The notes below the pieces were generated by a model, which was not told where the DNA came from, searched no databases, and saw only the letters and a program-made list of their open reading frames with translations. Of a stretch of 64,000 nt of DNA, positions 9,007 to 17,574 are shown in pieces (positions within the stretch are counted from its first letter, which is position 1; the number at the start of each line of letters is the position of its first letter). Position numbers and translations under genes: made by a program. The stretch is from Rhizobium sp. Pop5 (lineage in GTDB: Bacteria; Pseudomonadota; Alphaproteobacteria; Rhizobiales; Rhizobiaceae): assembly GCF_024721175.1 (NCBI RefSeq), contig NZ_CP099399.1, forward strand, positions 496,001 to 560,000, given 5' to 3'.

Positions 9007-9923
9007 AGCTTTCTGTCGTACTTGGAACCTACAACCGCCTCGATCAACTCATGCGATGCGTGGAAAGTATCATTCGTGAAACGACAGCGTCTACAAAGAT
9101 CTACGTGACTGATGCGGGTTCTACCGACGGTACAATCGAATACCTTCGATCCATTGCGTCTGAGACGATCATACCTATCCTGGTTGGCGAGAAGCTCGGC
9201 CAAGCGAAGGCCTATAACGACGTATTCGAGATCGTGGACACCCCCTATGTCTGCTGGTTGAGCGACGACAACGAGGTTACCGCGGCCGGATTAGACCGTG
9301 CGTTAAAGATTCTGGAACGCGATTCGCGTATAGGTATGGTCGCGTTGAAGACGAGAGACGTGCAAGGACCGTTCCTCGGTACTCCCTACATTGGAGGAAT
9401 TTCTCCGGCCGGCATTCTCAATGTCAATCAGGGGATGCTTCCCACATCGGTGCTCAAGGAAGTTGGCGGCTTCTCCGAGGAATTTCGTGACTATGGTATA
9501 GATCCTGCGCTAACCGCAGAGGTTCTCTTCTCGGGCTACAAGATAGTCTATACTCGTGAAGTCGCTCTGCTACACTATAGAAACTGGAATGAAGATCCAA
9601 AATCGGAAAACCGCCAATGGATTAGGGAGCGCCACGCGCGCGCCAAGGAGCTCTACCTAAGCCGCTATTCCACTGAATCGATGAAAAGCAGCAAGGCAGC
9701 TTCGAAATTCCGCGGCGTTATGAAACGAGTCGGGCGTTTCTTTTTTGCACGAGCCTCAATGCGAAGCAGCGCATTGGCGAGAGATCTTCTCAACGTCACA
9801 ACGGCTAAATATATAAGTTTTATGGATCCAGTTTTGACTTGGAATAAGTCATATCATTTGGTTCAGAAAATCCCTGTTGGGCGCCAACGTATTACAGGGG
9901 AATTCAAAAGAGAGGACGGCTAA
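9003..9923 (+). CDS. Family 2 glycosyltransferase
   Basis: The protein is 306 residues with a GT-A fold signature: SVVLGTYNRLDQLMRCVESI at the N-terminus, the DAGSTDGT loop near residue 37 and an aspartate-rich CWLSDDNEV segment near residue 85 that would serve as the metal/UDP-binding DXD equivalent. The middle GGISPAGILNVNQGMLPTSVLKEVGGF is typical for GT2 acceptor loops. The start overlaps the preceding methyltransferase stop. It should transfer one sugar of the repeat unit from a nucleotide donor in the cytosol. Donor and linkage are not predictable. Confidence 0.8.
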   Translation: MKLSVVLGTYNRLDQLMRCVESIIRETTASTKIYVTDAGSTDGTIEYLRSIASETIIPILVGEKLGQAKAYNDVFEIVDTPYVCWLSDDNEVTAAGLDRALKILERDSRIGMVALKTRDVQGPFLGTPYIGGISPAGILNVNQGMLPTSVLKEVGGFSEEFRDYGIDPALTAEVLFSGYKIVYTREVALLHYRNWNEDPKSENRQWIRERHARAKELYLSRYSTESMKSSKAASKFRGVMKRVGRFFFARASMRSSALARDLLNVTTAKYISFMDPVLTWNKSYHLVQKIPVGRQRITGEFKREDG

Positions 9924-9929
9924 GGACCG

Positions 9930-10088
9930 TTGTCTCAGTTGAAAAGCGACAGATCCCGCGACCGAACGATTTTTATTATTTCCCGTGAGCAGGTCTCGCG
10001 CTGGGTGCGTGAGCCTATTCGACAGCTTCGGCAAAGAAAATCAATTTGTGCAGTGATTGCGGGTCGAACATTGTCCGACGATGTTTAG
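9930..10088 (+). other. Possible 52-residue ORF or gene remnant in a 295-base gap
   Basis: Between the GT2 gene and paralogue 2 lies a 295-base gap. A TTG at 9930, seven bases after the GT2 stop and preceded by AAGGA, opens a frame to TAG 10086-10088. The product is basic (SDRSRDRTIFIISREQVSR at its start, RQLRQRKS later) with a short hydrophobic beta-like strand and no recognised domain. It could be a truncated start of a lost glycosyltransferase-type gene or chance. I see no further gene in 10089-10218. Confidence 0.2.
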
Positions 10089-10218
10089 CGCCTCTTTGGG
10101 TTTGCATGGGACCACGGATCGCGGCAAAGAGACTAGAAAGCATGGGCACGTTCCTTTTCGCGGCATAGTAGGTTCGGCGAAAGTCCGCGAGTGGCACGGA
10201 TGCCGGTCTGGTGAATGA

Positions 10219-12012
10219 ATGAAGAAGACAGTGAAAATTGATATCTTCCCTACGGCGGTTGCCAGACTGTTCAACTCGGATTTGCGCGGCATCCGGAGCC
10301 GACTGTTTCGGAGCAGTTGGTACCGCAGCTTTCATCTCGCATATGTGAGATGGCGTGCGCGCCAGGGCGGCCTGCCAGACTGGACAGTATGGCATTCCCA
10401 ATCCAAGCTCGAACAGGTGCGCTCCCCTTTGATCAACGGCAAGCGTGTTCTGATTGCAACAGGCACCGCCGGACACCTGCCATCGATGACGATGGAAAGC
10501 CTGCTTGGAATGGCATTGGCGGTTCGTGGCGTCGATGTTGACTTCTTGCTATGCGACGCGGCTCTGCCCGCCTGCATGATGTGCGAGATCAGTTGGTATT
10601 CTGACGTCGACAGGCTCGCCAAGCATGGTCCAAAAGACCGCTGTCTGACATGCTACCAACCATCGGCTGAAATGCTTAACCGAGCTGGCCTCAACGCGAT
10701 CGGGCTCAATTCGAAACTGACCGACACCGATCGCTCCAGGGCGAAGACGATTTCAATGCAGATGCAGTATAGCGAAATCGCAGCATATACGGAGGACGGC
10801 ATTCCTATCGGGGAGCACGCGGCCGCGGGCGCTCTTCGTTTTTTTTCAAGAGGCGACCTTGAGACGGTGCCCGGAGCCGAACCTATCCTTAGGCGTTATC
10901 TGGAATCGGCGCTTCTGACTTATTATGCGACGCGTCGCCTGCTTGCCGAAGGTCACTACGACGTCGTGGTGTTGAATCATGGAATATACGTTCCCCAGGG
11001 CATCATATCGGAAACAGCTCGACACCTCGGCGTGCGAGTAGTGACTTGGCATCCAGCCTACAGACGGGGATGCTTCATCTTCAATCATCATGAAACCTAT
11101 CATCATGGATTGATGACCGAACCGGTATCGTCGTGGGAGGATATGACCTGGACCGACGTGCAGCAGCAGCAAATCTCGCAGTATCTCCGTAGCAGATGGA
11201 TTGGCGAGCAGGACTGGGTGAAGTTTCATAGTCAGCCAGAATTCGATGCCCGTTCGATTCAGAATGAGCTCGGCATTGATTTCCAACGTCCAACTATCGG
11301 GTTGCTCACCAACGTGATTTGGGATGCGCAACTGCATTACAAGGCAAACGCCTTTCCGAATATGGTCGATTGGTTGATGAAGACGGTCGCCTATTTCGAG
11401 AAGCGGCCCGACCTGCAGTTGCTGATAAGAGTTCATCCGGCCGAGCTCACAGGGACGCTTCCATCCCGGCAGCCCGCTGTCGACGAAATTCGACGCCGGT
11501 TTCCTAAGCTGCCGCCCAACATTTTCATTATCCCGCCCGAGAGCAAAGCAAGCACCTACGTGGCCATGTCTCACTGCGACGCCGTTCTGATCTATGGTAC
11601 AAAAATGGGCGTCGAGCTTTCGGCTAGCGGAATACCGGTCATCGTCGCTGGTGAGGCCTGGATCCGTGGCAAGGGTGTTACGATGGATGCAACCTCGGAA
11701 GAAAATTACCTGCGCTTGCTTGATATGCTGCCACTGCGCAAAAAGCTGGATGAAGTAACGATCGCACGGGCGCAGAAATATGCTTATCACTTTTTCTTTC
11801 GCCGTATGGTGCCTCTTAGTTGCATTAAAGAGCGAAAGGGCTGGCCGCCATTCGCCGTCCATATAGATAGTTTGAACGACCTTGCACCCGGTATGTCGGC
11901 CGGGCTTGACATCGTTTGCAACGGCATTATGGCGGCGACACCCTTCATCTACCCCGCAGAGGACCTCATGGGGGAATCACAGGCCGGAGAACGACGTGAG
12001 AATCAGCATTGA
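10219..12012 (+). CDS. Capsule-type polysaccharide biosynthesis protein with four-Cys motif (paralogue 2)
   Basis: The protein is 597 residues, paralogous over most of its length to 1489-3177. Shared blocks include NHGIYVP-GIIS, TYHHGLM-EPVSSWE, RPDLQLLIRVHPAEL, FIIPPESKASTY, LIYGTKMGVELSASGIPVIVAGEAWI and KYAYHFFFRRMVP. Cys112, Cys119, Cys142 and Cys145 keep the spacing of the first copy, with an extra Cys122. The C-terminal half resembles capsule-synthesis/GT-B domains (VHPAE, GxxxGVE-type nucleotide site). I infer a cytosolic glycosyltransferase-like role in the same polysaccharide. The last 17 bases overlap the next gene, so translation is probably coupled. Confidence 0.7.
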   Translation: MKKTVKIDIFPTAVARLFNSDLRGIRSRLFRSSWYRSFHLAYVRWRARQGGLPDWTVWHSQSKLEQVRSPLINGKRVLIATGTAGHLPSMTMESLLGMALAVRGVDVDFLLCDAALPACMMCEISWYSDVDRLAKHGPKDRCLTCYQPSAEMLNRAGLNAIGLNSKLTDTDRSRAKTISMQMQYSEIAAYTEDGIPIGEHAAAGALRFFSRGDLETVPGAEPILRRYLESALLTYYATRRLLAEGHYDVVVLNHGIYVPQGIISETARHLGVRVVTWHPAYRRGCFIFNHHETYHHGLMTEPVSSWEDMTWTDVQQQQISQYLRSRWIGEQDWVKFHSQPEFDARSIQNELGIDFQRPTIGLLTNVIWDAQLHYKANAFPNMVDWLMKTVAYFEKRPDLQLLIRVHPAELTGTLPSRQPAVDEIRRRFPKLPPNIFIIPPESKASTYVAMSHCDAVLIYGTKMGVELSASGIPVIVAGEAWIRGKGVTMDATSEENYLRLLDMLPLRKKLDEVTIARAQKYAYHFFFRRMVPLSCIKERKGWPPFAVHIDSLNDLAPGMSAGLDIVCNGIMAATPFIYPAEDLMGESQAGERRENQH

Positions 12013-13096
12013 CGCAACCGGGTTGGGCAGCTCGAAGACTGGAACGTCAGTCTATCTCGTCGAGATCTTGTCGCGCTGGAGCCGAAATAATTCTATCAAC
12101 CACGAATTCACGATCTTCGCGAGTGAGAAGGCCGTTTTGCTCTGTTCGGAAGCCGGGTTGGACCATCGGTTTCGTTTCGTCCGTGCACCTAACAACCGCC
12201 ATATTAGAGTGATCTGGCAGCAACTAGTGATGCCGTGGCATATACGCCGGCTTAAAATCGATGTGCATTGGGGGACTGCATTCGTTTTGCCGGTAGCCTC
12301 GCAACGGCCAATGGCCGTTACAATACATGACTTAACTTTTCAACTGTTCCCGGAGGTCCACCAGCGCTTAAAGCGCTTTTACTTTCCCGCAATTATGCAA
12401 CGCTCAGTGGAAAAAGCGCAGGCCGTCTTTGTGGTATCACGGACGACAGAAACAGACCTGGAACGGATCATTCCAAAGAGCAAGGGAAAAACTACCGTCA
12501 CGCCGCTGGCCGCACGCGAACTGGGCCCGGCTACGCCGGCCCCCCGCGACCAATGCACCTCAGGCGACTACCTGCTCTTCGTCGGAACTTTAGAACCACG
12601 AAAGAATCTTTCACGATTGCTCAGCGCCTGGCAAATGCTCGATGACGCCACGCGGGGCAGCACGCGGCTTGTCGTCGTCGGCGCCACGGGATGGATGGTG
12701 AGCGAATTGGTACAAAGCCTTAAGACAAACAGTACCATAGACGTACTGGGACAGGTCAGTGATTCCGCGCTGGCAGAGCTTATGCAAGGAACCAAGGCCC
12801 TCGTATATCCATCACTCTACGAGGGATTTGGTTTGCCTGTGGTTGAAGCTATGGCGCGCGGAATACCTGTATTGACCGGTGATACCGGCGCTACCGGGGA
12901 GATCGCTGAAGGCGCGGCCATCCTTGTCGATCCAACGAATGTGGATGCCATTCATGACGGACTAGTGAGGTTGCTGACGGAACCGGAGCTGCTTAGCTTC
13001 CTTTCCCTCCAAGGCCGCGAGCGGGCAAAATCATTCTCTTGGGAACGCACGGCACAAGTGACATTGGAAACCCTGGAAGTGTTGAAGCGAGCATGA
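11996..13096 (+). CDS. Family 4 glycosyltransferase
   Basis: I choose GTG 11996 (VRISIDATGLG) as start: it has GGAG about eight bases upstream and matches the usual beginning of GT4 proteins, while longer in-frame starts add a non-homologous leader. The protein is 366 residues. The C-terminal Rossmann domain has FVGTLEPRKNLSRLLSAW near residue 190 and YEGFGLPVVEAMARGIPVLTG near 275, the E-x7-E nucleotide-sugar site of retaining GT4 enzymes. The N-terminal domain holds a GTSVYLVEIL acceptor-side glycine motif. It resembles mannosyl/rhamnosyltransferases of O-antigen loci. It overlaps genes on both sides. Confidence 0.85.
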   Translation: MRISIDATGLGSSKTGTSVYLVEILSRWSRNNSINHEFTIFASEKAVLLCSEAGLDHRFRFVRAPNNRHIRVIWQQLVMPWHIRRLKIDVHWGTAFVLPVASQRPMAVTIHDLTFQLFPEVHQRLKRFYFPAIMQRSVEKAQAVFVVSRTTETDLERIIPKSKGKTTVTPLAARELGPATPAPRDQCTSGDYLLFVGTLEPRKNLSRLLSAWQMLDDATRGSTRLVVVGATGWMVSELVQSLKTNSTIDVLGQVSDSALAELMQGTKALVYPSLYEGFGLPVVEAMARGIPVLTGDTGATGEIAEGAAILVDPTNVDAIHDGLVRLLTEPELLSFLSLQGRERAKSFSWERTAQVTLETLEVLKRA

Positions 13097-13857
13097 GCGA
13101 TATATGCGTGTCTATCGTGAGCCACGGACAGGGGAAGATTGCAAATCCGCTGCTGAACGATCTAGAACGTCGGTGTTCCGGGCACAATGTTGTCCTGACC
13201 AAAAACATTCCGGAAGAATTTCCAATTCGCGATAGACAGTATCCGCTCCTGCAGATCGAAAATCCTTCTCCTAAGGGCTTCGCGGCAAATCACAACCAGG
13301 CATTCCGGCATTGCGACAGTGGTTTGTTCTGCGTCGCCAACCCTGACATCCGGCTTCAGGCGGATCCATTTGGTCACCTAAAAGCGGCGATGAGTGATCC
13401 CAGGGTCGGCGTTGTGGCCCCTCTCATACTTAATCCCGAGGGAACCGTTGAAGACAGTGCTCGATACTTTCCTACCCCCTTTGGTCTTCTCCGGAAGGCG
13501 TTGGGCAGGAGTGACGGGAGGTTTCCGATAGATCTGAACCGGCCTTCAGCGGTTGATTGGACTGCTGGCATGTTCATGCTTTTTCGGTCCGAAGCCTTCG
13601 CGGAAGTCGGCGGGTTTGACGAAGGCTTCTTCCTCTACTACGAGGATGTTGACATCTGTGCGAGGCTTTGGAAAGCAGGCTGGAAAGTCATTCTGCAGCC
13701 GACAACCTCCGTGGTCCATGATGCTCGCCGCACAAGCCACACTAACCTGAAGTATATGCGATGGCATGTTTCTAGCATGATGCGGTACTTCGCAAAGCAT
13801 CTCGGCCGCAGGCCAAACATAAGCAAAATCACCGGACGCTTGAACCTCGACCTCTGA
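13093..13857 (+). CDS. Family 2 glycosyltransferase, rhamnosyltransferase-like
   Basis: ATG 13093 overlaps the upstream stop as ATGA and gives 254 residues. The pattern is that of WbbL-type GT2 enzymes: VSIVSHGQGK at the start, a GFAANHNQAF segment, VANPDIRL as the DXD equivalent near residue 85, DWTAGMFMLFRSEAFAEVGGFDEGFFLYYEDVDICARLWKAGW near 155-195 (the ED of the catalytic base region) and a closing HDARRTSHTN. This family commonly adds rhamnose or a related deoxysugar, which would fit a gmd-derived donor. It is the last plus-strand gene of the cluster. Confidence 0.83.
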   Translation: MSDICVSIVSHGQGKIANPLLNDLERRCSGHNVVLTKNIPEEFPIRDRQYPLLQIENPSPKGFAANHNQAFRHCDSGLFCVANPDIRLQADPFGHLKAAMSDPRVGVVAPLILNPEGTVEDSARYFPTPFGLLRKALGRSDGRFPIDLNRPSAVDWTAGMFMLFRSEAFAEVGGFDEGFFLYYEDVDICARLWKAGWKVILQPTTSVVHDARRTSHTNLKYMRWHVSSMMRYFAKHLGRRPNISKITGRLNLDL

Positions 13858-13959
13858 CGACCGGGCACGGTGGTTACGGTTGATCCGGGGCGGTGTGGTC
13901 GGGATTAGAGCTTCGGCGGTTTTGAATTTTTGAATACGCCGAGTGGCGCGGTGTGATTC

Positions 13960-15192
13960 CTATTCGCCTGATCGAACGTTGTCCGGGTTCGTGACGGGAA
14001 ACGCGCCGCAGCCGGTACATTCAGTTAGTCGTGATTCTACATAGAGGAAAACGGCAAAATCTGGGCGATAGGCGTCGAGAAAAGCGGCCGGAAATTTGTC
14101 TGACGGATCATCGGAAACGTTGTTCAAGTTGATTGTGGCAGTCTGGCTGAAAACCTCGCCAAAGATCGCGGCCATCCGATTTGTGAATGAGTCTCCCATC
14201 AACGCCACTTTGACCTTCTGCACGTGGCTGTTCTCGTAATACGCCAAGCGGCTACCTAGGGGCAGCAGCTTTGCCCATTCGGGCGGCGCCGGTGATGTGA
14301 ACCGATACTCGCCGTTCGGCACTGGGACCCAACTTTCGTCACGGAAAGGCAAACCCATCATCTTGCCAAACGCGGTGGGTTGATAATAATCGACCTTCAG
14401 CGTGTAGGGCGGGTATGGCGACGGGGCGATCGCCGGGAAATACTTTTGGATGTGAGCGGCAATCTGTTCAAAGGCTACAAATGATCCATGCTGAGTCGCG
14501 TGCGGGTCCGTGTGGTAATAGAGCTCGGATTTCTCGGAAGCTTTCATGATTGCCTGGCGAACAGGAACTATGCTCTCAGGCATTGTGTTCTCAAGTGCCT
14601 CATAAATCTGCTCCGATTCAGTCGGCAAGTCCTCATCAAAATGCCATGCCCTTGGCATGTATCTGTTGCCGTAGATCGCCGACTTTGTCGGCATGAAGAG
14701 AACGAGCATGTGAATGCCGCGCTTATCGAGCCAACGTTTTCGTTCAATGAGGGCCTGCTTGACCTTGGCTATGTATTCGTCGCTGAGCCGGCGCGGGGCA
14801 ACCGAGCGCTGACCGTCGAACTCAGCGCCAAAGATCCATGGACCAGACCCCACGACAACGTTGGGAGCAAGGGTGGATCTGAAGTCGGAGTAGAGCAGTT
14901 GATTGAAAGCGGCCACAAGAGGCTTTCGGAAAGCGAAGTTGTCCGTCAGCCAAGCGTCGAGGCCGCGGACGTAAGAATTGACATTCCCTTGCCACTCGGG
15001 GCGCTTCGCCATTTCCCGGTTTTCGTCGACGATGGATGGTGCCTGCCATCCAATTAACGTGAGAGCACCGTTTAGGCTCAAAGCACCGAGTAAAAGAATG
15101 GGCAACAACAGTTTCAGGACTAAACGATAAGCCGAAGTGGCGGACGCATTGGGCCGGTCGACGGCGAAGGCTTGAGACGCGTCTTGCTGCAT
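13960..15192 (-). CDS. AlgJ/AlgX-like SGNH O-acetyltransferase, membrane-anchored
   Basis: I set the start at 15192, four bases after the AlgI-like stop; a longer frame to 15312 would run into that gene. The 410-residue protein has one N-terminal membrane segment (LVLKLLLPILLLGALSLNGALTLIGW) placing the rest in the periplasm. The SGNH features are GDS at 333-335 (catalytic Ser) and a D-x-H pair in YYHTDPHATQHGSF. AlgJ-type proteins take acetyl groups passed through an MBOAT partner and place them on polysaccharide. The partner is encoded directly upstream. The pair runs opposite to the glycosyltransferase genes, so it has its own promoter. Confidence 0.8.
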   Translation of the reverse strand: MQQDASQAFAVDRPNASATSAYRLVLKLLLPILLLGALSLNGALTLIGWQAPSIVDENREMAKRPEWQGNVNSYVRGLDAWLTDNFAFRKPLVAAFNQLLYSDFRSTLAPNVVVGSGPWIFGAEFDGQRSVAPRRLSDEYIAKVKQALIERKRWLDKRGIHMLVLFMPTKSAIYGNRYMPRAWHFDEDLPTESEQIYEALENTMPESIVPVRQAIMKASEKSELYYHTDPHATQHGSFVAFEQIAAHIQKYFPAIAPSPYPPYTLKVDYYQPTAFGKMMGLPFRDESWVPVPNGEYRFTSPAPPEWAKLLPLGSRLAYYENSHVQKVKVALMGDSFTNRMAAIFGEVFSQTATINLNNVSDDPSDKFPAAFLDAYRPDFAVFLYVESRLTECTGCGAFPVTNPDNVRSGE

Positions 15193-15196
15193 TAGC

Positions 15197-16627
15197 TCAG
15201 AACCTGAAATAGAGGAAGGCCTGGAGAGTACTCGCAGCCGAAGCCGCGAGAGCAGCGGCGGCGATCGCGACAAGCGCCAGCATTCTTGTGGCTTCCTGAA
15301 GCGAGTTGGCAATTAAGACACCACCGGATAACTGGCGGGATCCAAAGATCCTGGCGGTGGCGGGGTAGGTGCCAAGTGCCAGCGCAGAGCCCACGCAAAA
15401 GACCGCGAGAAGAAAGGGATTGTAAAGCCGCAGGATATCGGCGGGTGCATCATGGATGCCGCCAAAAAACAGTGCAGACAAATAGCCCGTTGCGTGGTCC
15501 ACGCTCGTTGCGCGGAACCACACCCAGCCGAGAAGAACTGCCGCAATGGTATAGATCTTGCGAAGAAGGATAGGCCAACCTTCCATAAGCCGTCCAAATT
15601 TTGTGCGCTCAAGCGTCAGTAGAGCGCCGTGCCACAGGCCCCAAATCAAATAAGTCCAGTTAGCGCCGTGCCAAAACCCGGTAGTCGCGAAAACGATCCA
15701 AAGGTTGAGGCTGGTCCGCAGCGGCCCACACCTGTTGCCGCCCAAGGGGATGTAGAGATAGTCGCGAAACCATCTCGATAACGTCATATGCCAACGTCGC
15801 CAGAAATCCTGAACGCTGATAGCGGTATAGGGCATGTTGAAGTTTTCGGGGAAGCGAAAGCCGAACATCAGGGCAAGCCCGATCGCCATGTCCGAATAGG
15901 CGGAGAAATCGAAATAGATCTGCAGCCCGAACGATGCGAGGCCGATCCATGCAGTCGGACTGCTGAGATCGCCGGTCGGCGTGCTGAAGATATAATCGAC
16001 TGGAATGGACAACGGGTCTGCGATCAGCAGCTTTTTGGCCAGCCCAATGACGAACCGTTCAACCCCGGCGGAGAAACTCTCGACTTTAACGGATCGATCC
16101 CTGAGGTCTCCGGCGATTTCCTTGTACCGAACAATAGGCCCGGCAATGAGCTGCGGGAAGAAGGCCTTGAATACGCCCATGCGGATCAGGTTCCTCTCCG
16201 GCCGTACTTCGCCGCGGTAGATATCGACCAGATAGCTAATCGCCTGAAATGTGAAGAAAGACACGCCAAGTGGAAGCGGGATGTGCAGCGGCGTAAGAAG
16301 GGCAAGCCCCATAGGAGCAATTGCGGCATTCAAATTCGCGGCGATGAAATCTGAATATTTGAACACGACCAGGACAAGCACATTGGCGGTCAGTCCGACG
16401 ATGAGCCAACGCCGCCGCCATCCCTCGGAGCTCCTGTCAATGAGAATCCCCAACAGGTAGTTGGTGACAATTACCCCGATGAGAAGCCAAACCAATCTTG
16501 GCTCGCCCCAGGCATAAAACGCCAGGCTCAAGAGTAGCAGGGAGATGCTGCGAAAGGGCAAGAGAAAGTACGTGGCAACGACGAGCGGCAGGAAGAAACT
16601 CAAAAATACCGGGGATGAGAACAGCAT
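15197..16627 (-). CDS. MBOAT-family O-acyltransferase (AlgI-like)
   Basis: The protein is 476 residues, polytopic, with about ten hydrophobic segments in the inner membrane. The MBOAT signature is visible: a conserved FWRRWHMTLSRWFRDYLYIPLGGNR block near residues 275-300 and the active-site histidine H320 in HGANWTYLIWGLWHG. AlgI proteins move acetyl groups from a cytosolic donor across the membrane to a periplasmic SGNH transferase, here the gene four bases downstream. Rhizobial O-antigens are commonly O-acetylated, so the exported chain of this locus is the likely substrate, an inference from position. Confidence 0.87.
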   Translation of the reverse strand: MLFSSPVFLSFFLPLVVATYFLLPFRSISLLLLSLAFYAWGEPRLVWLLIGVIVTNYLLGILIDRSSEGWRRRWLIVGLTANVLVLVVFKYSDFIAANLNAAIAPMGLALLTPLHIPLPLGVSFFTFQAISYLVDIYRGEVRPERNLIRMGVFKAFFPQLIAGPIVRYKEIAGDLRDRSVKVESFSAGVERFVIGLAKKLLIADPLSIPVDYIFSTPTGDLSSPTAWIGLASFGLQIYFDFSAYSDMAIGLALMFGFRFPENFNMPYTAISVQDFWRRWHMTLSRWFRDYLYIPLGGNRCGPLRTSLNLWIVFATTGFWHGANWTYLIWGLWHGALLTLERTKFGRLMEGWPILLRKIYTIAAVLLGWVWFRATSVDHATGYLSALFFGGIHDAPADILRLYNPFLLAVFCVGSALALGTYPATARIFGSRQLSGGVLIANSLQEATRMLALVAIAAAALAASAASTLQAFLYFRF

Positions 16628-16774
16628 CTGCGTGTCCGTGTTAGCTGTCGCCTAATATCCTGGGACAACCGCAGCGGTCAATAAACCTTCGAATATCGGC
16701 ATCATGAATAATCGGGCGGTGTGTCAATCACGGCGCACCACAACCGCCACCCTTCAACAATCCAAAGAGTACCC

Positions 16775-17117
16775 ATGAACGAGCGCATTTTTATGCGAGT
16801 ATCGCACGTCGCTGTTCGCCGGCTCTCTTGCCGAGTCTCAAGTCGAAGGCATGGAAGCAGTGCTGGACGAGGCCGGTACGTCTTTTGTCGACCCTCGCTG
16901 GCTGGCTAGCATGCTTGCGACAGCCTTTAATGAGACAGGCCAGACTATGCAGCCGATCCACGAGCGCGGCGGCACGGTCTACTTCTTCAGCATGTATGAT
17001 CCGAAAAGGCAGAGGCCAAAGGTGGTCGCCGATCTCGGCAACACCCGTACCGGCGACAGTGTCAAGCCCCGCCGCGCCGACCAGGCGCTACAGATTGGTA
17101 TACCAGAAACGCACTGA
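16775..17117 (+). pseudogene. Frameshifted remnant of a GH19-like (chitinase/lysozyme) protein
   Basis: Three reading frames together spell one protein. It begins at ATG 16775 (MNERIF), continues one frame over from about 16789 (FYASIARR), and from about 16820 a third frame gives SLFAGSLAESQVEGMEAVL, running through DPRWLASMLATAFNETGQTMQPI and YFFSMYDPKRQRPKVVADLGNT to a stop at 17117. The N-terminal half matches the pattern of phage-type GH19-like lysozymes as I know them. The following GRG-x-x-QLTGR-NY catalytic block is garbled and the C-terminus is missing. At least two frameshifts make it non-functional. It lies between the O-acetylation genes and tRNA-Gln and looks like prophage or island debris. 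Confidence 0.68.
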
Positions 17118-17256
17118 GGCAGCCCTCCGGCTGAGCGCAGAGACCCACAACAACTGGAGAAGGCCATTGTTGAAGATACCGGCAGTAATAGCTCCAACTG
17201 CCGGGCCGCTGACTAGGGGTTCGCGCCCGGCAGCGAGTAGCGCATCTAGGGAAAAT

Positions 17257-17330
17257 TGGCTGGGGAACCTGGATTCGAACCAAGATCGACGGAGTCAGAG
17301 TCCGCTGTTCTACCATTGAACTATTCCCCA
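17257..17330 (-). tRNA. tRNA-Gln (anticodon CTG)
   Basis: Read on the minus strand, a 74-base cloverleaf starts TGGGGAA (17330-17324) and ends TTCCCCA-G-CCA (17267-17257) with the CCA encoded. The anticodon loop is CTCTGAC with CTG at 17298-17296, closed by CGGA/TCCG; the T arm carries GGTTCGAATCC. This decodes CAG (glutamine). Its 3' end faces the polysaccharide cluster, the side where tRNA-targeting elements insert. Confidence 0.95.
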
Positions 17331-17367
17331 GCAAGCGAACCGGCGGGCGGTCGGCTGGTGTGCGGCG

Positions 17368-17395
17368 CTTATAAACAAAAGCCGGGGGAATGCAA
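17368..17395 (-). promoter_or_regulatory. Putative sigma-70 promoter of tRNA-Gln
   Basis: On the minus strand TTGCAT (17395-17390) and TATAAG (17373-17368) are separated by 16 bases and lie about 38 bases upstream of the mature tRNA 5' end. Spacing and position fit a housekeeping promoter; the leader would be removed by RNase P. Confidence 0.45.
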
Positions 17396-17574
17396 ATACC
17401 TGTTTTGAAAAAAATCCTTCAAGGCGAGGACAGATGCAAGCGGCGCCCAACTCCCTTGTTCAAAAAAGAATTTGGCGATTTCGGCGGGCGCTGATATTCT
17501 TGCCGCAACGCAAAAATCAAATGAGCGCCTGCTGCATACCCTTTGGGACTTGCGCGGCGCGATGGAAAACGAAC

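Noticed and set aside
10015..10476. A 153-residue minus-strand frame in the gap before the second paralogue
   Set aside because: It overlaps the start of the coding sequence at 10219 and shows no domain or ribosome site.
10846..11862. A 338-residue minus-strand frame inside the second paralogue
   Set aside because: Antisense of a gene with clear paralogue conservation.
16828..17319. Frame ending in LGNLDSNQDRRSQSPLFYH through the tRNA
   Set aside because: It runs antisense across tRNA-Gln and gives a well-known spurious annotation. The real content is the lysozyme remnant and the tRNA.
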